Below, in pieces: positions 1 to 14,104 of a stretch of DNA of 64,000 nt. The notes under the pieces were generated by a model. The model was not told where the DNA came from, searched no databases, and was given only the letters and a program-made list of their open reading frames with translations. The position numbers were made by a program, and so were the translations under genes. The DNA comes from Climacium dendroides (taxonomy: Eukaryota > Streptophyta > Bryopsida > Hypnales > Climaciaceae): positions 20,894,001 through 20,958,000 of the forward strand of contig OX467082.1 of the NCBI GenBank assembly GCA_950106755.1, written 5' to 3'. How positions within the stretch are numbered: the stretch's first letter is position 1; every line of letters starts with the position of its first letter.

Positions 1-2336
1 TAAATTTTTGTCTTTCTCCTTAAGCTTTTTTCCAATGTTTTTAGGTCAAATTGTCCAATCTCACAAGCATTGGTTAATTCTAATTCCACATATACAACAT
101 TGGGACAAATTATCAATTGCCCAAACTTATAGAACTTAAGACCAAGAACTTAAATTTTACAAAGGAATAGCCAAGGGTCCTAGGATTGCGAGTCAAATTC
201 CTAAAACTGTGTGTAATACCTCAGACCTCATATTTTCACTCAAACTTATAAACAAATATTATAACAATAATATATATTAAACTTTAAAAAATTTACAATG
301 AGTTGTTCTTCCAAATACAACCCCAAAAAATCAAATGAAAATTCTCAATTTATTATGGGGAGAGTGGTTGGTCACACTTCTTCTGAAAAGGTGTATCCAT
401 AGTCACATCCCATTCATCCAAGTTTTTTTTCATTCATACTATGCAAATATCTCTATTTACACTATTATAAGTATTTTGACTTTATAACTAACTTTATTTA
501 TACTTTTTTTCAAATGAGGGGCCCCAATAGGCTCTTTTTTCCTAAAAACACTAATCTCTTCTTAACTTTTTGGTTTACATTTCTACCATAGGTCCATATG
601 TGTAACTCATAATAACTAAACCAAAGAAATTCATCCATAAGTAATCAATCCAATATATTGTCTTTTATAATATAGCTTTTGTTTAATATCAACAAAGGCC
701 CAAATTGTATTTAATCAAATTGGATGAATAATGAATAATAATTTTCCATACTATTGAATATGTACCATCTTTCCCAAAAGACAATGGTTGGCTACTTCTT
801 GTTGTCTCCTTCTTTTATATATTGATTTGGAACATTAGAAAAAAATATTGCACATGACACTCATATCTTTTTTGATTGTACAAATCCTTTATATTTTAAT
901 TTGCATTGAAGTACCATGAATGGTGTTGGCTTCATTTTTTTCTTTAAATTTTTTTCATTATTTTTTCATTGATAGACTATACAAGATTGAAATCTTTCAT
1001 AAATATCATGAAACTCTTTTAAATCATGAACCTTAAAAGATCTGCATAACCACATGTTCATAAACATATGTCTGTACAACAAGAAAAATCATATATGTTC
1101 TCTTCTTTGCAATCACTACATCTAATATAAGTAGATTCTTGGATGTGCAAATCATCTATGCAATTTGAACAAATTTTATGACATTCATTTATCACACTCT
1201 AAGTCTTTGAATAAGACAAAACATATAATTTTCAAATTGTACATTGACATGACCTTCACTTCCGTTGAACATTTTTGACTTGTTACCTTTGTTTTCTAAA
1301 GGAGTTCCTTTTCATTGTGAAAATTTTATTATTCAAATATATTGATTAGGATGGTAATTTGTGAAATAAAAAATATGACTAAAAAATTCAGGTAAGAATA
1401 ATAAAAATTATATATACATATAGTATATTTAATATATTAGGATTTAGGGATCGTGTTTCTCTTGGTGGCATTCTTGGTATTGTTAGAAAGTCTTCAACAA
1501 GGAGCTTTGTTTCATGACATTCTAACCTACGATGTGAAAATTATGGATTTTTGAATTATTTTTGGATTTTAAATTATAGAAAATTACTTTTATTTTTCTT
1601 TTGATTGTCAATGGCAATATCACAAAGCACATTAGTGTACATATGTATATATAATTCTAAACCTAATTTTTCATAAATATATGGAAAATATGGAAAAAAA
1701 AACATGACCCGTACAAGCATTGGGTCCCTTCATGTACATACTTGCTTATGTATAGTATCTTATTGAGAGTATTTCTACTTCTAACTATCGTTCTACCTTG
1801 TATTTTTAAAATTTGAATATACTATTCCACACACATTTTCAACATGTCCAATTTTGTTGAATTTAACAAACTGTAAATCCGCCTTTCAATATGTCCAACA
1901 AGTTGTTCAAGGATTAATATCACCACAAATAAACCACATTATAATTGATGCTTTTTTTATCATTTGCATCAACGTGTGGTTGAAACTTTGAATTTTTAGA
2001 AATGTGCATTTAATCGGTACATTTGTTGAATGGTCTTCTTCTCCAATAGCAATACATTTTAGTTTTACAAATTGATTTAAACAAACTTATTGATAAAACC
2101 ACATAATTTAAACATATATTTATTACATTCTTATATGAGTATTGTTGTTCCTAAGGTATTTATATAATTAAAATGAATCCAAAAAAGATCTTTTGATTCA
2201 TTTTTCTATTTTTTGTGCATCTTTTTTTGTATTGTACCGTCAACAATGTTGTGTTTTATTGATAATGTGGTGAAACATATATGAATATTAATTTTTCTTT
2301 AAAATCCAAAATGTTGTAGTATTGACATTGTCTCAC
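1..2336. other. AT-rich stretch, no gene seen
   Basis: No open frame of useful length, no recognisable protein family and no tRNA-like element was seen on either strand. The sequence is AT-rich with many short homopolymer runs, as expected of intergenic or decayed transposon DNA in this window. Confidence 0.6.
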
Positions 2337-2339
2337 ATG

Positions 2340-2960
2340 GACACCATTTGTTATTAATTTTAGTCGTAGTTTTAAATTGTCGATTATCCTAGACTTTAGC
2401 TTTGCATTATTGACTAAAGCTTTAGTTTTAGATTATCAAACTAAATCTGAAGTTGATTATTTAAATTATTGACTTTACATCATCAACTTTAGATTATTGT
2501 CAAATAATTATCTTGTAGATTATTGACTTTATTCTATTGTTGATTATCTTTAGATTATTAACTTTAGATTATTGTCAATTATCTTGTAAATTATTGACTT
2601 TAGATTATTGTCAATTATCTTGTAAATTATTGACTTTAGATTATTATCAATTATCTTGTAGATTATCCACTTTAGATTATCGTCAATTATCTTGTAGATT
2701 ATTGACTTTAGATTATCGTCAATTATCTTGTAGATTATTGACTTTAGATTATCGTCAATTATCTTGTAGGTTATTGACTTTAGATTATCGTCAATTATCT
2801 TGTAGATTATTGACTTTAGATTATCGTTAATTATCTTGTAGATTATTGACTTTAGATTATCATCAATTATCTTGTAGATTATCGACTTTAAATTATTGTT
2901 AATTGTTGTCTTTAGATTATTGACTTTAGTCTTTGATTATCGACTTTATATTCAAATTAT
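2340..2960. repeat. 36-bp minisatellite with degenerate flanks
   Basis: Nine head-to-tail 36-bp units start at about 2583, 2619, 2655, 2691, 2727, 2763, 2799, 2835 and 2871, each beginning CTTGTAGATT. The central units are nearly identical and the outer ones drift. From about 2340 the same words (GATTATTGACTTTAG, ATTATCGTCAA) continue in irregular spacing. Each unit carries a small dyad, ATTGAC...GTCAAT. Because 36 is a multiple of three, one frame stays open for 97 codons as a 12-residue repeat. This is a consequence of the repeat length and not evidence of a protein. Confidence 0.9.
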
Positions 2961-5629
2961 TGATTGTTATTGGTTTTAATGAGCTTTAGTTGTATTACAT
3001 TGAAAACATCGTCAAACTAATTGTTATTGACAATATTTCCTCAATTAGAATTGCCAATTCTACTATTGTAATTGAAATATAATAATGAATTTTTTTTACT
3101 AAGATCAATTGTTATCAACTTACACTAAAACCATGTTTTCTTGCATAAGCCAAAATGATTGTGGAGTAGTAGTTTGTACTATCTATTGCATTCAAGTATG
3201 ATTGAGAGTATGATGGAAAATGCCTTTTTACTAGATTAATAACAAAAAGTATTTAAGTATTTCCAAACTAATTATTAGTATTTGTTAATTCTAATCTATA
3301 GAAAAGAACTCATAACATTTGGAATTAATAGTGCAAAAGTTCAAATTTTTTTTCAAAACCTACAATATTGTTTTGTATAGTATGGTGCTTGAAAATCAGA
3401 TTAGGATGATTGCAAGAAGCACTTGTACTATTTTTTGTCACATTTTGCATGTTGATTTGTTTTTTGGCCATAACTTTTGTGTTTTGGCTTTGAATGACCT
3501 AAAAATCATACATAAGGTATTCATGACTATTATACACCTTGTCTAATTTTATTTTTATTTTTCAAAAATGTTTTACTATCCAAAAATAGCCCCAATTTGC
3601 ATCACACTTTCTAGTTTGGGTTTTATTAATACTATTTAGTACCCAAAAAAATGATTTTGGATTTAAAATTTAGAGGGGATATCTTCTAATAAACTTGTAG
3701 CTAACCTTCAAAGGAATTTTAAAAATAGTTAATTGTATATTGTATAGAAATCCACAAAATGTGCTTATTTTTTTTGCATTTTGAAACGTGTAAAATATTA
3801 TCTTGGTGGTTCTTTTAAGCAAATGACCATTTCAATAGAGTTGTTATAAATGATCATTTTTTTAATTTTTTAATTTTTTTTCTATTTCTTACAAATTACA
3901 ACATCAAAGTATTTATTTTCTTGAGATTTTGCACTTTTTGAGTTCTTCTATTTAGAGAATTTTTCTACGCTTTATCTTTATAGAGTATAATCTTCTTAAA
4001 GGTATTCACTAGCCATATTTTTTTTATTTTTTCAAAAAAAAATTCTCTAATTTTAGAATATGCCAAAAAACTAAACATGCGTACTATGGAAATACAACTA
4101 AATCAACATGTGTTTTTTTGTAGTCACCCATCACATAAAAATGAGAGGATTCATGTGCCTAGGGATAAAAAAAGAGTATCTAAAATTGTAGTACCAACAG
4201 TGAATTCCATTTTTATCTTTTTTTGTGACTTGTATGTGTCCAAGTTGTGCTCTTTTTAACACATCGGTGTAGTTGTGGCTATAGGTTCTTTTAACATCCA
4301 CAATGATAAATGTCATGGAACCTTAATTTCTACTCTTTGTAAGAATGTGTTGTCTTCATTGTGAATATTTGCATTGATGAAAGACAGTGTAACCATGTAG
4401 CAATGTATGCATAGCTTGGCTAGGACAATAGGAAGTAAGTCAATGCCTAAATTGTTTTAGTAACTTTTCTTGCAATACTGCATCTCAATTTTTGTTTTTT
4501 CTTATTATCTTTAGAGGTATATGGGAATGTGTTTGACATCTTAGTGTTTGAGGGACATCTTTACAAGCTTCACATAATGCTTGTGAAAATGCTAATACTA
4601 CAATTGGGATATGTCGGAATAGAGAATAGTACCTGAACCCATGACAACTTCTTCACAAATCTTTCCTCAACAATGCAAGCATTGTTGTCTATGTCACCTT
4701 CATCACAACATATTTCCTTCCAGTATTTTAGGTTGGTTGTAGTGTTGCATGGTTCCAACAACTATTCAACATTGGTTGATAGATCCTAAGGAGATTCAAA
4801 TGTATTAAAAACAAATTGGCAACTGGACATGTATACCAATTGAAACACCAAAGGGATATGTACCTCTTCTTCCCTCTTTTGGACATTCAATCTTTATAAA
4901 AGGGATAGATAAACTTGTGCAATTTAGGGTAGAACTCTAAAGAAAATCCATCCTCAAGTGTCTCTTTATGTTTTGTCCACCCTAGTATTTTGGCATACCA
5001 ACTATAAAACAATCAACACAATCATTGTGGACAAATGCCAAAGTGTTCAAACATGTCTTTACTAAGTCTTGACAATTCTACAATGTAACTTTCAATTATA
5101 AGTCCAATGATGTATTCAATTTTTCAAGTTTTTGCATTGTGAGCTTCTGTCAAATACTAAAAAACATTTCAAGAGCTTTTGAATCTCATACCTTCTAGCA
5201 ACAAAGAACACCTTCCTCATAGTTTCACATTGTAGCAATAAGCTATTGGAAGGTTGTCCTCCTAGGTGGACAAGTCTCCCATGCTTATGTGACGTATTGC
5301 CCCTTGCCCTACTAAAGTTTTAACCAAAATGTTGTTAGTCTAAATTTACATACCTGCACACATAGTTTATGAGGTGGGGAATATTTGCCCTACAAATTGT
5401 TGTAGAAGAGTCTTTTGTTGTTATAATTGAATTTATGTATTTTAAAAAAAGACCTTTTATGATGTCAACTCTTGCTTTAGAAGTTGTACATGCCCTCCTT
5501 CCTACTATAAAAAGAGTGGATAAAAAATTGTTTTTCTATTCATTACAAAAATATTCAAAGTCATTCATCAAATATTTTTTTGTGGCATCATTTCAAGATT
5601 AATTGAAAGCTAGCCACAATTTGAAAAAA
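2961..5629. other. AT-rich stretch, no gene seen
   Basis: Only short scattered open frames occur, with no conserved motif, splice-consistent exon chain or clear terminal repeats. Probably old transposon or intergenic DNA. Confidence 0.5.
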
Positions 5630-5797
5630 CACTACAAGAGAAAGGGGTGTTTTAAGTATAGTCCTAGTAGTACAATCCTATAATTTATGATCTTTTACAA
5701 AAAAATTAGTAAAATTCTATTGAATATAAATGTATTTTCAATATTATAGGATTATATTACTAGGACTATACTTAAAACACCCCTTTCTTTTATAAAG
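5630..5797. mobile_element. CACTA-like foldback MITE
   Basis: A 168-bp inverted repeat opens with CACTACAAGAGAAAGGGG, the standard CACTA-superfamily terminus. It closes with CCCCTTTCTTTTATAAAG, its complement with several substitutions in the last bases. The arms continue inward through GTGTTTTAAGTATAGTCCTAG and its complement. A 3-bp direct repeat AAA flanks both sides, as CACTA insertions produce, though this is weak in A-rich DNA. There is no coding capacity, so it is a non-autonomous derivative. The right terminus is decayed. Confidence 0.75.
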
Positions 5798-6011
5798 AAA
5801 ATAAAATATCAAGTAATATTAAAACATAATAACACACTTGCATGCACTTAGTAACATAGCATTATGCATTAATGCTATAATCCACCATTCGTGAGAACAT
5901 TTTTTTCATTGAATAGTCTTTTTAAGTAACTATTATTTCCAACAAGAAATCATTTGTGTAATAAAATTAGATTCTTTACCCCCCCCCCAAACAAAATCTT
6001 CACCTACTTAA

Positions 6012-6928
6012 CCTCCAAAGGACCAAGGAATCTACTTTGGACTTTTTAACAACTCAAGTAGGTTCTATTGACTTCATAATTTGGAATTTTTGTTTTTGCA
6101 TGAATTTCTTAGGATGAATGCTTTTCATTTGAGTTTTCATCATAATCTGCATGTGAAGCTTTGTTCCATATCATTTTGATTAATATTGCAAAAATTAGAA
6201 GGATTTTTTCAATTTCAATGTCAAACCGGGCTGCAAAAAATATATTCTAAAAAAATATTAATTATTCTTTTGTAATTGTATAGATTGATAACTATTCAAA
6301 AAAAATTGAACCATTGAATTCCAAATAATGAGGTAAAAGTTATGAAGAGTTTTATTTTGCGGGCAATGAAGATATATGAAGTTGTATATAGAAAAAATAT
6401 ATGAAGTTGTCTTTTGCTCTCAATTTTGAAAAATTTCAAATAGAAATAAATATAAAGGATATTAATTTTTTACTAGAACATTCTCACCATTGGGATTAGT
6501 AATTCTCATATTCTTCCAAAAGTTATTAGCATATTAGTTATATCTTTCATTTAGTAACACCTTCCACTTTACAATTTTTCAAAAAATGAATATAAAAGTT
6601 TTAATACATATTTTTAACAATTTTTCTAACTTAGTGACTAAAATGCACAAATTACAGGACATGTTTTTTCCTAAAAATGTTGAAAGACAAAACTTCACTT
6701 TTACAAGGACCAAAAAAGCCTACATTTTGAAGTTTAGGCATATTGAATTTTGCAATTGGTGGGGATATTCACTCTAAAATTCTAGGACAACATACTTGAA
6801 CAAGTTAACCAAAAGATCATACGGTTGATTTTGTTAAAAAATAAATATTGATGAAGATTCTAATCTAGTTTTGGAGACAAGTATTTTGAAGTGATTATTG
6901 GCCTCTAAATACAATGATCCTTTAGGGG
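6012..6928. mobile_element. TTAA-flanked TIR element (about 0.92 kb)
   Basis: TTAA at 6008-6011 is followed by CCTCCAAAGGACC. At the other end GATCCTTTAGGGG is followed by TTAA at 6929-6932. These are divergent versions of the CCCCTAAAGGACC / GGTCCTTTAGGGG ends seen repeatedly at 48-57 kb. The interior shares words with those copies in reverse orientation, for example CTCACCATTGGGATTAGT. No transposase frame is present. A TTAA target duplication plus C-rich ends is the piggyBac-type signature. Confidence 0.75.
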
Positions 6929-6932
6929 TTAA

Positions 6933-7732
6933 ATAGAAGATTTTATTTCATTTTATTTCATTTTATAATGACACAAATTATGCATTTTCATTGGGCTCCA
7001 TGACACAATCTCCTCATTTGTTTATCCTTAGTGCACTTTGGAATTTGTCCTAGCAAATATAACTCTAATTGTTCACTATCTTGTATTTAGATTTTGAAAT
7101 TTTTATCATTGGAAGTGCATTCAAAAGTATTTTGAATAGGTACAACAAAACTCAAATTTAGACATTACACCACAAAAATATATCACTTCAAAAGCACACT
7201 AAAAGACAAAAATTATAGAGGTGTTGGCAAATCATAGTTCCCAATGTGTTTTGCACCTCAAATTTGTCCAATTAGATTAGCTCTATCAATATACATCACA
7301 CTAACTAATTGAAAAAATTGTCATTGCCAAAATTATGCATCTCAAGAATTATTTATCAAATTGGCTAATTTTAGCAAAAATGGTAAACTTTAAAACCACT
7401 TGAATATTTCAAGATACATGTAGCAATCAAACTACTTGTATGTATCAATTTTGGCCATGGAAAACATGCCAATCTACTTGAAATTGCCTTCTACATTGAA
7501 TTTCACCACCTTAACTAATACAACATACCTCTTAACAATGTACCATACATTGACGTCAAATTTGTTAGATCCCATATGGAATAATTTCTTTTGGGGTTGA
7601 ATTAACTTTCTTAATTTGAATTTAGAATTTTTGGAATTTCATTTCACAAAATTGGGAATATTTCATGACTTTTAGGAACTAAAGGTCCTCACAGCTTTAC
7701 TACACTATTCACTAGGCTTTACCATTAGAGAA
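6933..7732. other. No gene seen
   Basis: AT-rich DNA with no usable frame and no clear repeat boundary. Confidence 0.5.
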
Positions 7733-8971
7733 ATTCTGAGCCCTCCAAAGGGCTGCTTCACAGTGACCAAACCAGTCTATTAACCGTCCTGGAATTAGTA
7801 GGGGCATATAGGTACAGTGCATGGTTAGAGTGTGTGAACTTCGCCAAAGATGTCAGGACTCAAGTAATGAGTGTAGTGGAAACCTCTATAATAATCAAGT
7901 ACTTCAGTTTTAGTTAATCCCATTAATTGACGAATTAATCAATTTTACTAAACATAAGCAAAGAGAAGTGAACTTTGAAGCTTGATGTCAAAGTAATAAG
8001 AGAACATTCAGGTATTCCAAGTAGCTCCAATTATCAAATAGATGAGGATATTAGTGAATGAGGAAAGAAGTTATTTATACAAGTGGTATAGTAGTAGGTA
8101 AAACAATGCATGTGGGATATGTAAATTAGGATTAAGATGAGCACAACCACCCATAGTTGAGTCAAAAGCTGAAATTGTATTCAAAGTTGAATTTCAGACC
8201 CCATTTAGGTATAATAGAATGATTTTTTTCAAAAAAATTTAAAAAATAAAACTAGAATTCATCTCCAAAAATCCGTTTGAAGTTTAGAGTCTTCAATAAA
8301 AAGTTATGGACAAAATTTGGAGAAGGTGTTTGAAAATTTCAAAGAAATTTTTTCTTTCAACCTCTTTTAGAATTTTGTCTATAACTTTGAATTGAAGAAT
8401 GTAAAACTCAAACAGATTTTTGGAGATGAAAACTATCTTGATTCTACAACTTTATTTAGTTCAAAGTTTTTTGAAAAAAATCATTGTTTTATGCTTAAAT
8501 GGGGTTTGAAATTCGACTTTGAACATAATTCTTGCATTTGACAATGAGTGATCTATCTTCTAAATATCCCATATCCTTTGACGATTCACCATGGACAATT
8601 GATTTTCTATAAAAACAAACTCTTCACCATCCTTCTAACCAAATGTAAATGATTAGTCTCTTTCATGATGTCATCAAAAAGTTGCTTGATGGTAGATGTC
8701 ATTGAACTATTTTTGACATTTGCTTCTTTTTCATAACTCGATTTTTAACAAGGTATGCAATAATAAATATTAAGCTGGATTATGATAGTTGAACCTTTGA
8801 TTACTTAATTACTTATACTTGGGTGCTGAACCTTGACAGTCATCGGACGTTGCGACTTCAGGTGGTCGAGTATAGGGGAAAAATTAATCATCAAGCAAAG
8901 TTAAAAGTAATCATGGGGTCCTTTTAGCTGCTGTGGAGCGGCCCTCCGGAGGGCTGAGAATTTTTCTAATG
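7733..8971. mobile_element. 1.2-kb element with about 30-bp terminal inverted repeats
   Basis: The left end reads CATTAGAGAAATTCTGAG then CCCTCCAAAGGG. The right end is the near-perfect complement, CCCTCCGGAGGG then CTGAGAATTTTTCTAATG. Each terminus carries its own small palindrome, AGCCCT...AGGGCT on the left and GCCCTCCGGAGGGC on the right. No protein-coding frame lies inside and no convincing target duplication is visible, so the superfamily is left open. The interior contains the long hairpin described separately. Confidence 0.65.
8148..8552. repeat. Large imperfect hairpin (arms about 190 bp)
   Basis: The left arm, from about 8148, contains GACCCCATTTAGG, TTTTTTTCAAAAAAATTT, CATCTCCAAAAATC and AAAGTTATGGACAAAATTT. 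The right arm, ending near 8552, contains the complements in reverse order. The apex lies near 8350. Transcribed on either strand it would fold into a long stem with many mismatches, consistent with an old foldback element. Confidence 0.8.
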
Positions 8972-10600
8972 CAAATTTGCATGACCTTTAGCAATAGGTC
9001 TTGAGCATGCTTTAGCAATAGGTCTTGAATTTGTGTGGCCTTACCAAATTTGCGTGACCTCTAGCACGTCTTTAGAACTAAGTAAAGCTTATGGTATCAT
9101 CATTGAGGACACTGAGCGTAGAGTAATTTCATAATCTCAATGCAAGAGAGTTTCGCCATTGTAGTATGTTTTGATTGGTTTAGGAAAGGTACATTAAGTT
9201 TGATAATGTTCATTGTTTGCTTGTGCAAATTTTCAATAGGGACGTATGAATTAGAAATTTCATTAGGCTAGTAGTGAAAAATTTGAGAGAATCTCTCACA
9301 ATAGACTTTTTGGGAATTTCTTGTGCCTAGTTTGGAGATTCTATAGTTTATCCTTACTAATTTCTGATGGTTTCCATGTTTTCTGGTGTTTAAATGTCAT
9401 GTGGAGAAGATCTTCAAAGAATTTCTATCCAAAAGGAAATTGTGGGGTTTTTTTGCAAGTTTTTTAATAAATTCTCTCCAAATTCCCTATGTGCAATCAA
9501 AATTGGTAGACTTTGCAACACATTGGCACATCTTACATTTCAATGTTGTTTTCACCAATATTTGATAGATTTTACAAGATGAAAATGTCCCATATTGATT
9601 GTCAAGGGTACTGTGAGGTTGGACACATAAGACTTGTAAGTTGTCAATCTCTAAGACAATGAATTCTATACACAAAAAACTAGCATTTCTAGAATTTGTA
9701 TATTTTTGAAACTTAAGAAATTTTATAATATATGAAATTGTAAAATGCTTAAATGAATGAAATCTACATATTACTAATATTTTGAACTCCTTAAATCTAA
9801 AAAAGGATCTAGATCAAAAAATTTGAAATGTACAAATCAATGAGATTGAAATTCAAAATCTACATATAATGTAAATTTGAAACTCCAAAATCTAAAAATC
9901 ATATTGATTATGTGAACTAAAATTTACATTAAAGTTATGTTTTAGAGGCATAAATCTACAATCAAGAATATTGAATTTCATAAATTGAAATGATTTGGAA
10001 GTGGAGACATCTTTACATAACATTGAAAAATGCACAAATTTCTCTTTTACTAAAATTTCCTATCTCACCTAATCACCTTTCCATGAGATCGCCACATTCC
10101 TTGTGAACATCAATTTGTTATACTTGTATGTTTTTTTGGAAGGGATCTTTGGTACAATACCAACAGGGGATTTAAAAATGTTCCTTGTGTCCATTATTAC
10201 CAATAGGTATTAACTTAGTGAGTGTCAATCCACCTTACATAATCTAAATGCAAGAGAGTTATGTAGTTGTGGCATGTTTTGATTGGTTAAGCAAACAAAA
10301 GTCAAACAACTCAACTCTCCTACATTGAGATTATGTCTCGTAATTGCAAAGTAGGCCAAGTCATCAAAATAATTATAGGTTAGTACAAACCTCGTCACCC
10401 ACGACTCGGTAGGTCCTAATGAGTGAATATTTTTGATAACTTGGTCTACTTTGCAATTATCTAATCCATTTATTGCCTGTGGGCCAAAAGAGAAGAGGTT
10501 TTGCATTACATGTGAAAAAATTTGAGCAAGATCTTACTTAAAAAAAAGCAACAATGTAGATGCTATTGAGAGAGAGCCATTTGTAGCAGAGCTGATTGTT
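8972..10600. other. No gene seen
   Basis: AT-rich DNA with short repeated phrases, such as TTTAGCAATAGGTCTTGA twice near 8990-9030. There is no coherent coding region or clear element boundary. Confidence 0.5.
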
Positions 10601-13600
10601 TATCTATGAAATCTCATAACAATTACCACTCAAAATTTCTTCCGAGTGCCACGACTGTGCAATTGACAAAGAACACTGTCAATTTTGTGAACTTGGACAC
10701 CGTTAAAACATAAATCTATATCCATCTTAGATCTTAAAGATTTGTGCATCAGTTCTTAAAGATTTGTGCAGTTGAATTACACAGTTTTGGCGCTCTAAAT
10801 CTCAACATAATAACAAAATTGACGTTTAACAAGTCTACCACTCACAAAACTAAATTGTCGTATCAATTGAAATTTGGAATTTCTGGAGATGAGCCTGCGC
10901 CTGTGGAGATCATGACTACCTTGTTCTTCCCTTCAATCAATTTAGCTTGAACCAACTTAGTCATTAGCTTGAACCAACTTAATTGGCTAGCAATTGGGCA
11001 TTGTCAGTTCTTTGGCAAATTTTCCAATGACTTTTTATTTTTGCAAATGCCCCTCAGATCTATGCGCCTCCTAGATTTTAGTGACACTGCACTTCAATTT
11101 CACAATTATTGTGCTTTAAAATGCACCATATTAACAAAGTTGACCATATATTCTCCCACAGTGTACTTCAGATTTCAGTTTGTATTGCGGCATGACGTCT
11201 TTGTTGCTCGTCCATCTCCTTGATCTCATGCATTGCTTAGTTTCCAGTTTGGTAGCAGTTATTGACAACCCTGCTTTGCACATTCACTTCAGAGTGTATC
11301 TGGATTTGCTTGGTGTTTGGCGGATCGAGAATGCAACTGCAAACCCTGTTTGACCAAAGCGTGATACGCCATCCATCTAGAACTTGAGCTCGCTATTTAG
11401 GATCTACGCTGTATCCTTCTTAAATTTCGGAGCTCTAAGATTTCAGGTTTCAGGTAGACAACTTCTTAAATTTTAAATTAAAAAAGTAAACTCATCTACA
11501 CTTGAAAGTCTTATTTTTCAGCAATTGAAAGTTTCATTTTGGGCACACTGGAATTGCCAAAATAACTGATATGACCCTGTGGACTCTGACGTTTAGAACT
11601 GGAAATGACTTTTATTTACAATTTGATATTTAATAGCTCTTCTAGTTGTGAGGGCTTTTCTTGACTTGAATATCACAACTTTCGCACTCCGAAACTTAAG
11701 TCATAAGACCGTTGGATACACTGTAAGCCAAAACCTCATTTTTCCCACTGCCTAAGCTAAGGAAAACCAGCTTAGGCATGCGTACAAAGACAAGAAAAAA
11801 CGTCAATTTTGTTACAGTTATTACTGTGAATTTCTGAAATTGGCACACATCCGGCTACGAAAATTGTGATAACAATCTACGCAAAGCTCGAAAAAACTAA
11901 GATAGGTATAGATTTACGTTTCAGGTCCCGCATCTTGAAAGTGGCAAAGTGGTGGTCTGGTGGATTACCGCCAATTTAACGAAATTGGCATTGGGTGATA
12001 TATTCAAGAGATTCTAGAGGCGTCCTGAAATCTTCATCTATGGCTGCCATACTTTAGAACTTTCTGCAGTTGAGTGTCACAATATTGGAAGACTGAATCA
12101 CGCCGATAAAATGACATTGACCCTTACAACCATTCCTGTTATGAGTTATGACGAGCTTCAAAGGTCATTCGGCATTCTTTCAGTAATTCATCCACTACAT
12201 CATCTGACTCATCTCAACTTCTGAAGTTTGATTTGCCTCTTCCGATAAAGAACAGCCCTCAGGACGCTAGAAGGCTTTGTTTATTCCCTCAGTCTCTACT
12301 CTCATCTGATGAGCACATCATCAGTTTCGTTGAATTGGTCTTCGGCCAGCCGCAAATACTAAATTAGCAACGACTCTATCAAGTCTCGTGAGTTACTAAA
12401 ACATCATATTAGTGCAAATGTCAAAATTTCTAGAGTTTGGCACTCTTCAGGGCTAAGTGACGATCTTGAACCTCAGATCTACAATACTTCTAATTATTGG
12501 AGCTCTGGGCACTTGAATATCACAATTTCGGCACCTCAAATCAGTCAATTTCAAGAACGTGACCATTGTAACCACACCAATTACTGTTGAGACGCAAGAA
12601 CAACACATAGCTGAATACAGATTAGCAAAACTTAGTGTAGAGCCCAGTTCAAATGGCTCAGCACTGAACAGATTGAAGCTTGATCTGCTTAAACAGGCAT
12701 ACATACTATGTCTCTCATTTAGAGACTTGTAAGTCCGAGTTAGACCTGGGCAGATCGACGAAATTCTAACAGCTAGGGGGTCTTGTCATATATGTGAGAC
12801 TATACACCAGGGAGACCTACAAGAAAATATTCTTGTTATAATGTTGTCTATAGATTCCTAAAACAATGTTACTTTGAACCAGGTTCTAATCATGGGACCG
12901 TAATCCAATCATATGTAGATAACGCACATTTAGGAGTGAGACAGTCATATAATTAGTTATGCACGGCGAGGAAAAAGAAATCGATGCATTCGTGCAATTC
13001 CTTTACCATCAATCATCAATCATCAATTTCGTTACCCTATATAGGAACCATCAATCATCAATTTCGTTAACTTGTGGGCACCTAAAATTGTGCCCGAAAT
13101 TGTGGCACTCATCTGCACAATGCTCTAAATACTTGGACTGATATAGAGTAAGTTTTCAGGCCGCGTGACCTGAAAAGTGCCGAAGTCATAGAACCCACCA
13201 ATTTAAACAAAGTTGACATCAATCTTCAGCATAGAAGATTGAAATCATACCCAACCTCGAGAGCAAAAAGGGGAGAAGTTCAGGGATACCATTCCCATTC
13301 CCAGGTTTTACACTTGAACACCAATTTTGTTGTGTCGGTGCGATGTCGGTGCGATTCTGGGTGCCAGAAATTGTGACATTCATTTGCACAAAGCTCTACA
13401 AACTAAATCGAAGTGGTACAGATTGAAGTTTCCAGAGAGTGCCCGTGTCGTGATGTTCCTCCACTGCAACGAAATTGACGTTACATACAAACAATAGAAT
13501 TGAAACACTTTGGCAAAAGTAGCGCTTGTCTGCTTCAAGGCTAATGCAAATTCACCGCAAATCCAAAAGCATTGTGGAGACTGAAGTGTGCACTGAGGAA

Positions 13601-14104
13601 GGCAATCATCCCTGGGCAGATAAGTTCCAAATTCCAGTGCTTCTTTTGCAATGGAATTCCATTTCATTTGTGCCAAAAAAACAAATAAATAAAATTCCAG
13701 TGCTCAGTCTGCATTGAACTGTTCGGCGTCCTGGTGCATTTGTGGGTCCGTCCCTGGCCTCCATCACCACTTAATCGAGGTTCATATTCAAAAAGCCTGG
13801 GAGAAGAAAACTTTGCAGGTCTGGCCTCTGAGTTTCACTCAGCTCCAAAGTTGTTGAGCATCCATGCCTCAAAAAGTCACGTATTATCTCAGGTTCAGAG
13901 TCTGTGCCCGAAAGAGGTCTTTGTCTCACAAAGCACATACATCGTTTACTTCGTTAAAAATTGGCACAACTCTTGGCACCAAAAATTGCAGTGACATCCA
14001 TCATATCTGTGCTGAGCTCTAAAACTAAGACTGGTGTAGATTTACATAAAGTATCATTAAATGCAAAATCACAACTTTTTCAAAGATTTTGCAATAGTGA
14101 ATAA

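Noticed and set aside
2537..2830. 97-codon open frame made of a 12-residue repeat
   Set aside because: It is open only because the DNA repeat is 36 bp long; there is no start context, domain or flanking exon.
2583..2906. Possible CRISPR array
   Set aside because: Units are contiguous without unique spacers, and the host is a eukaryote.
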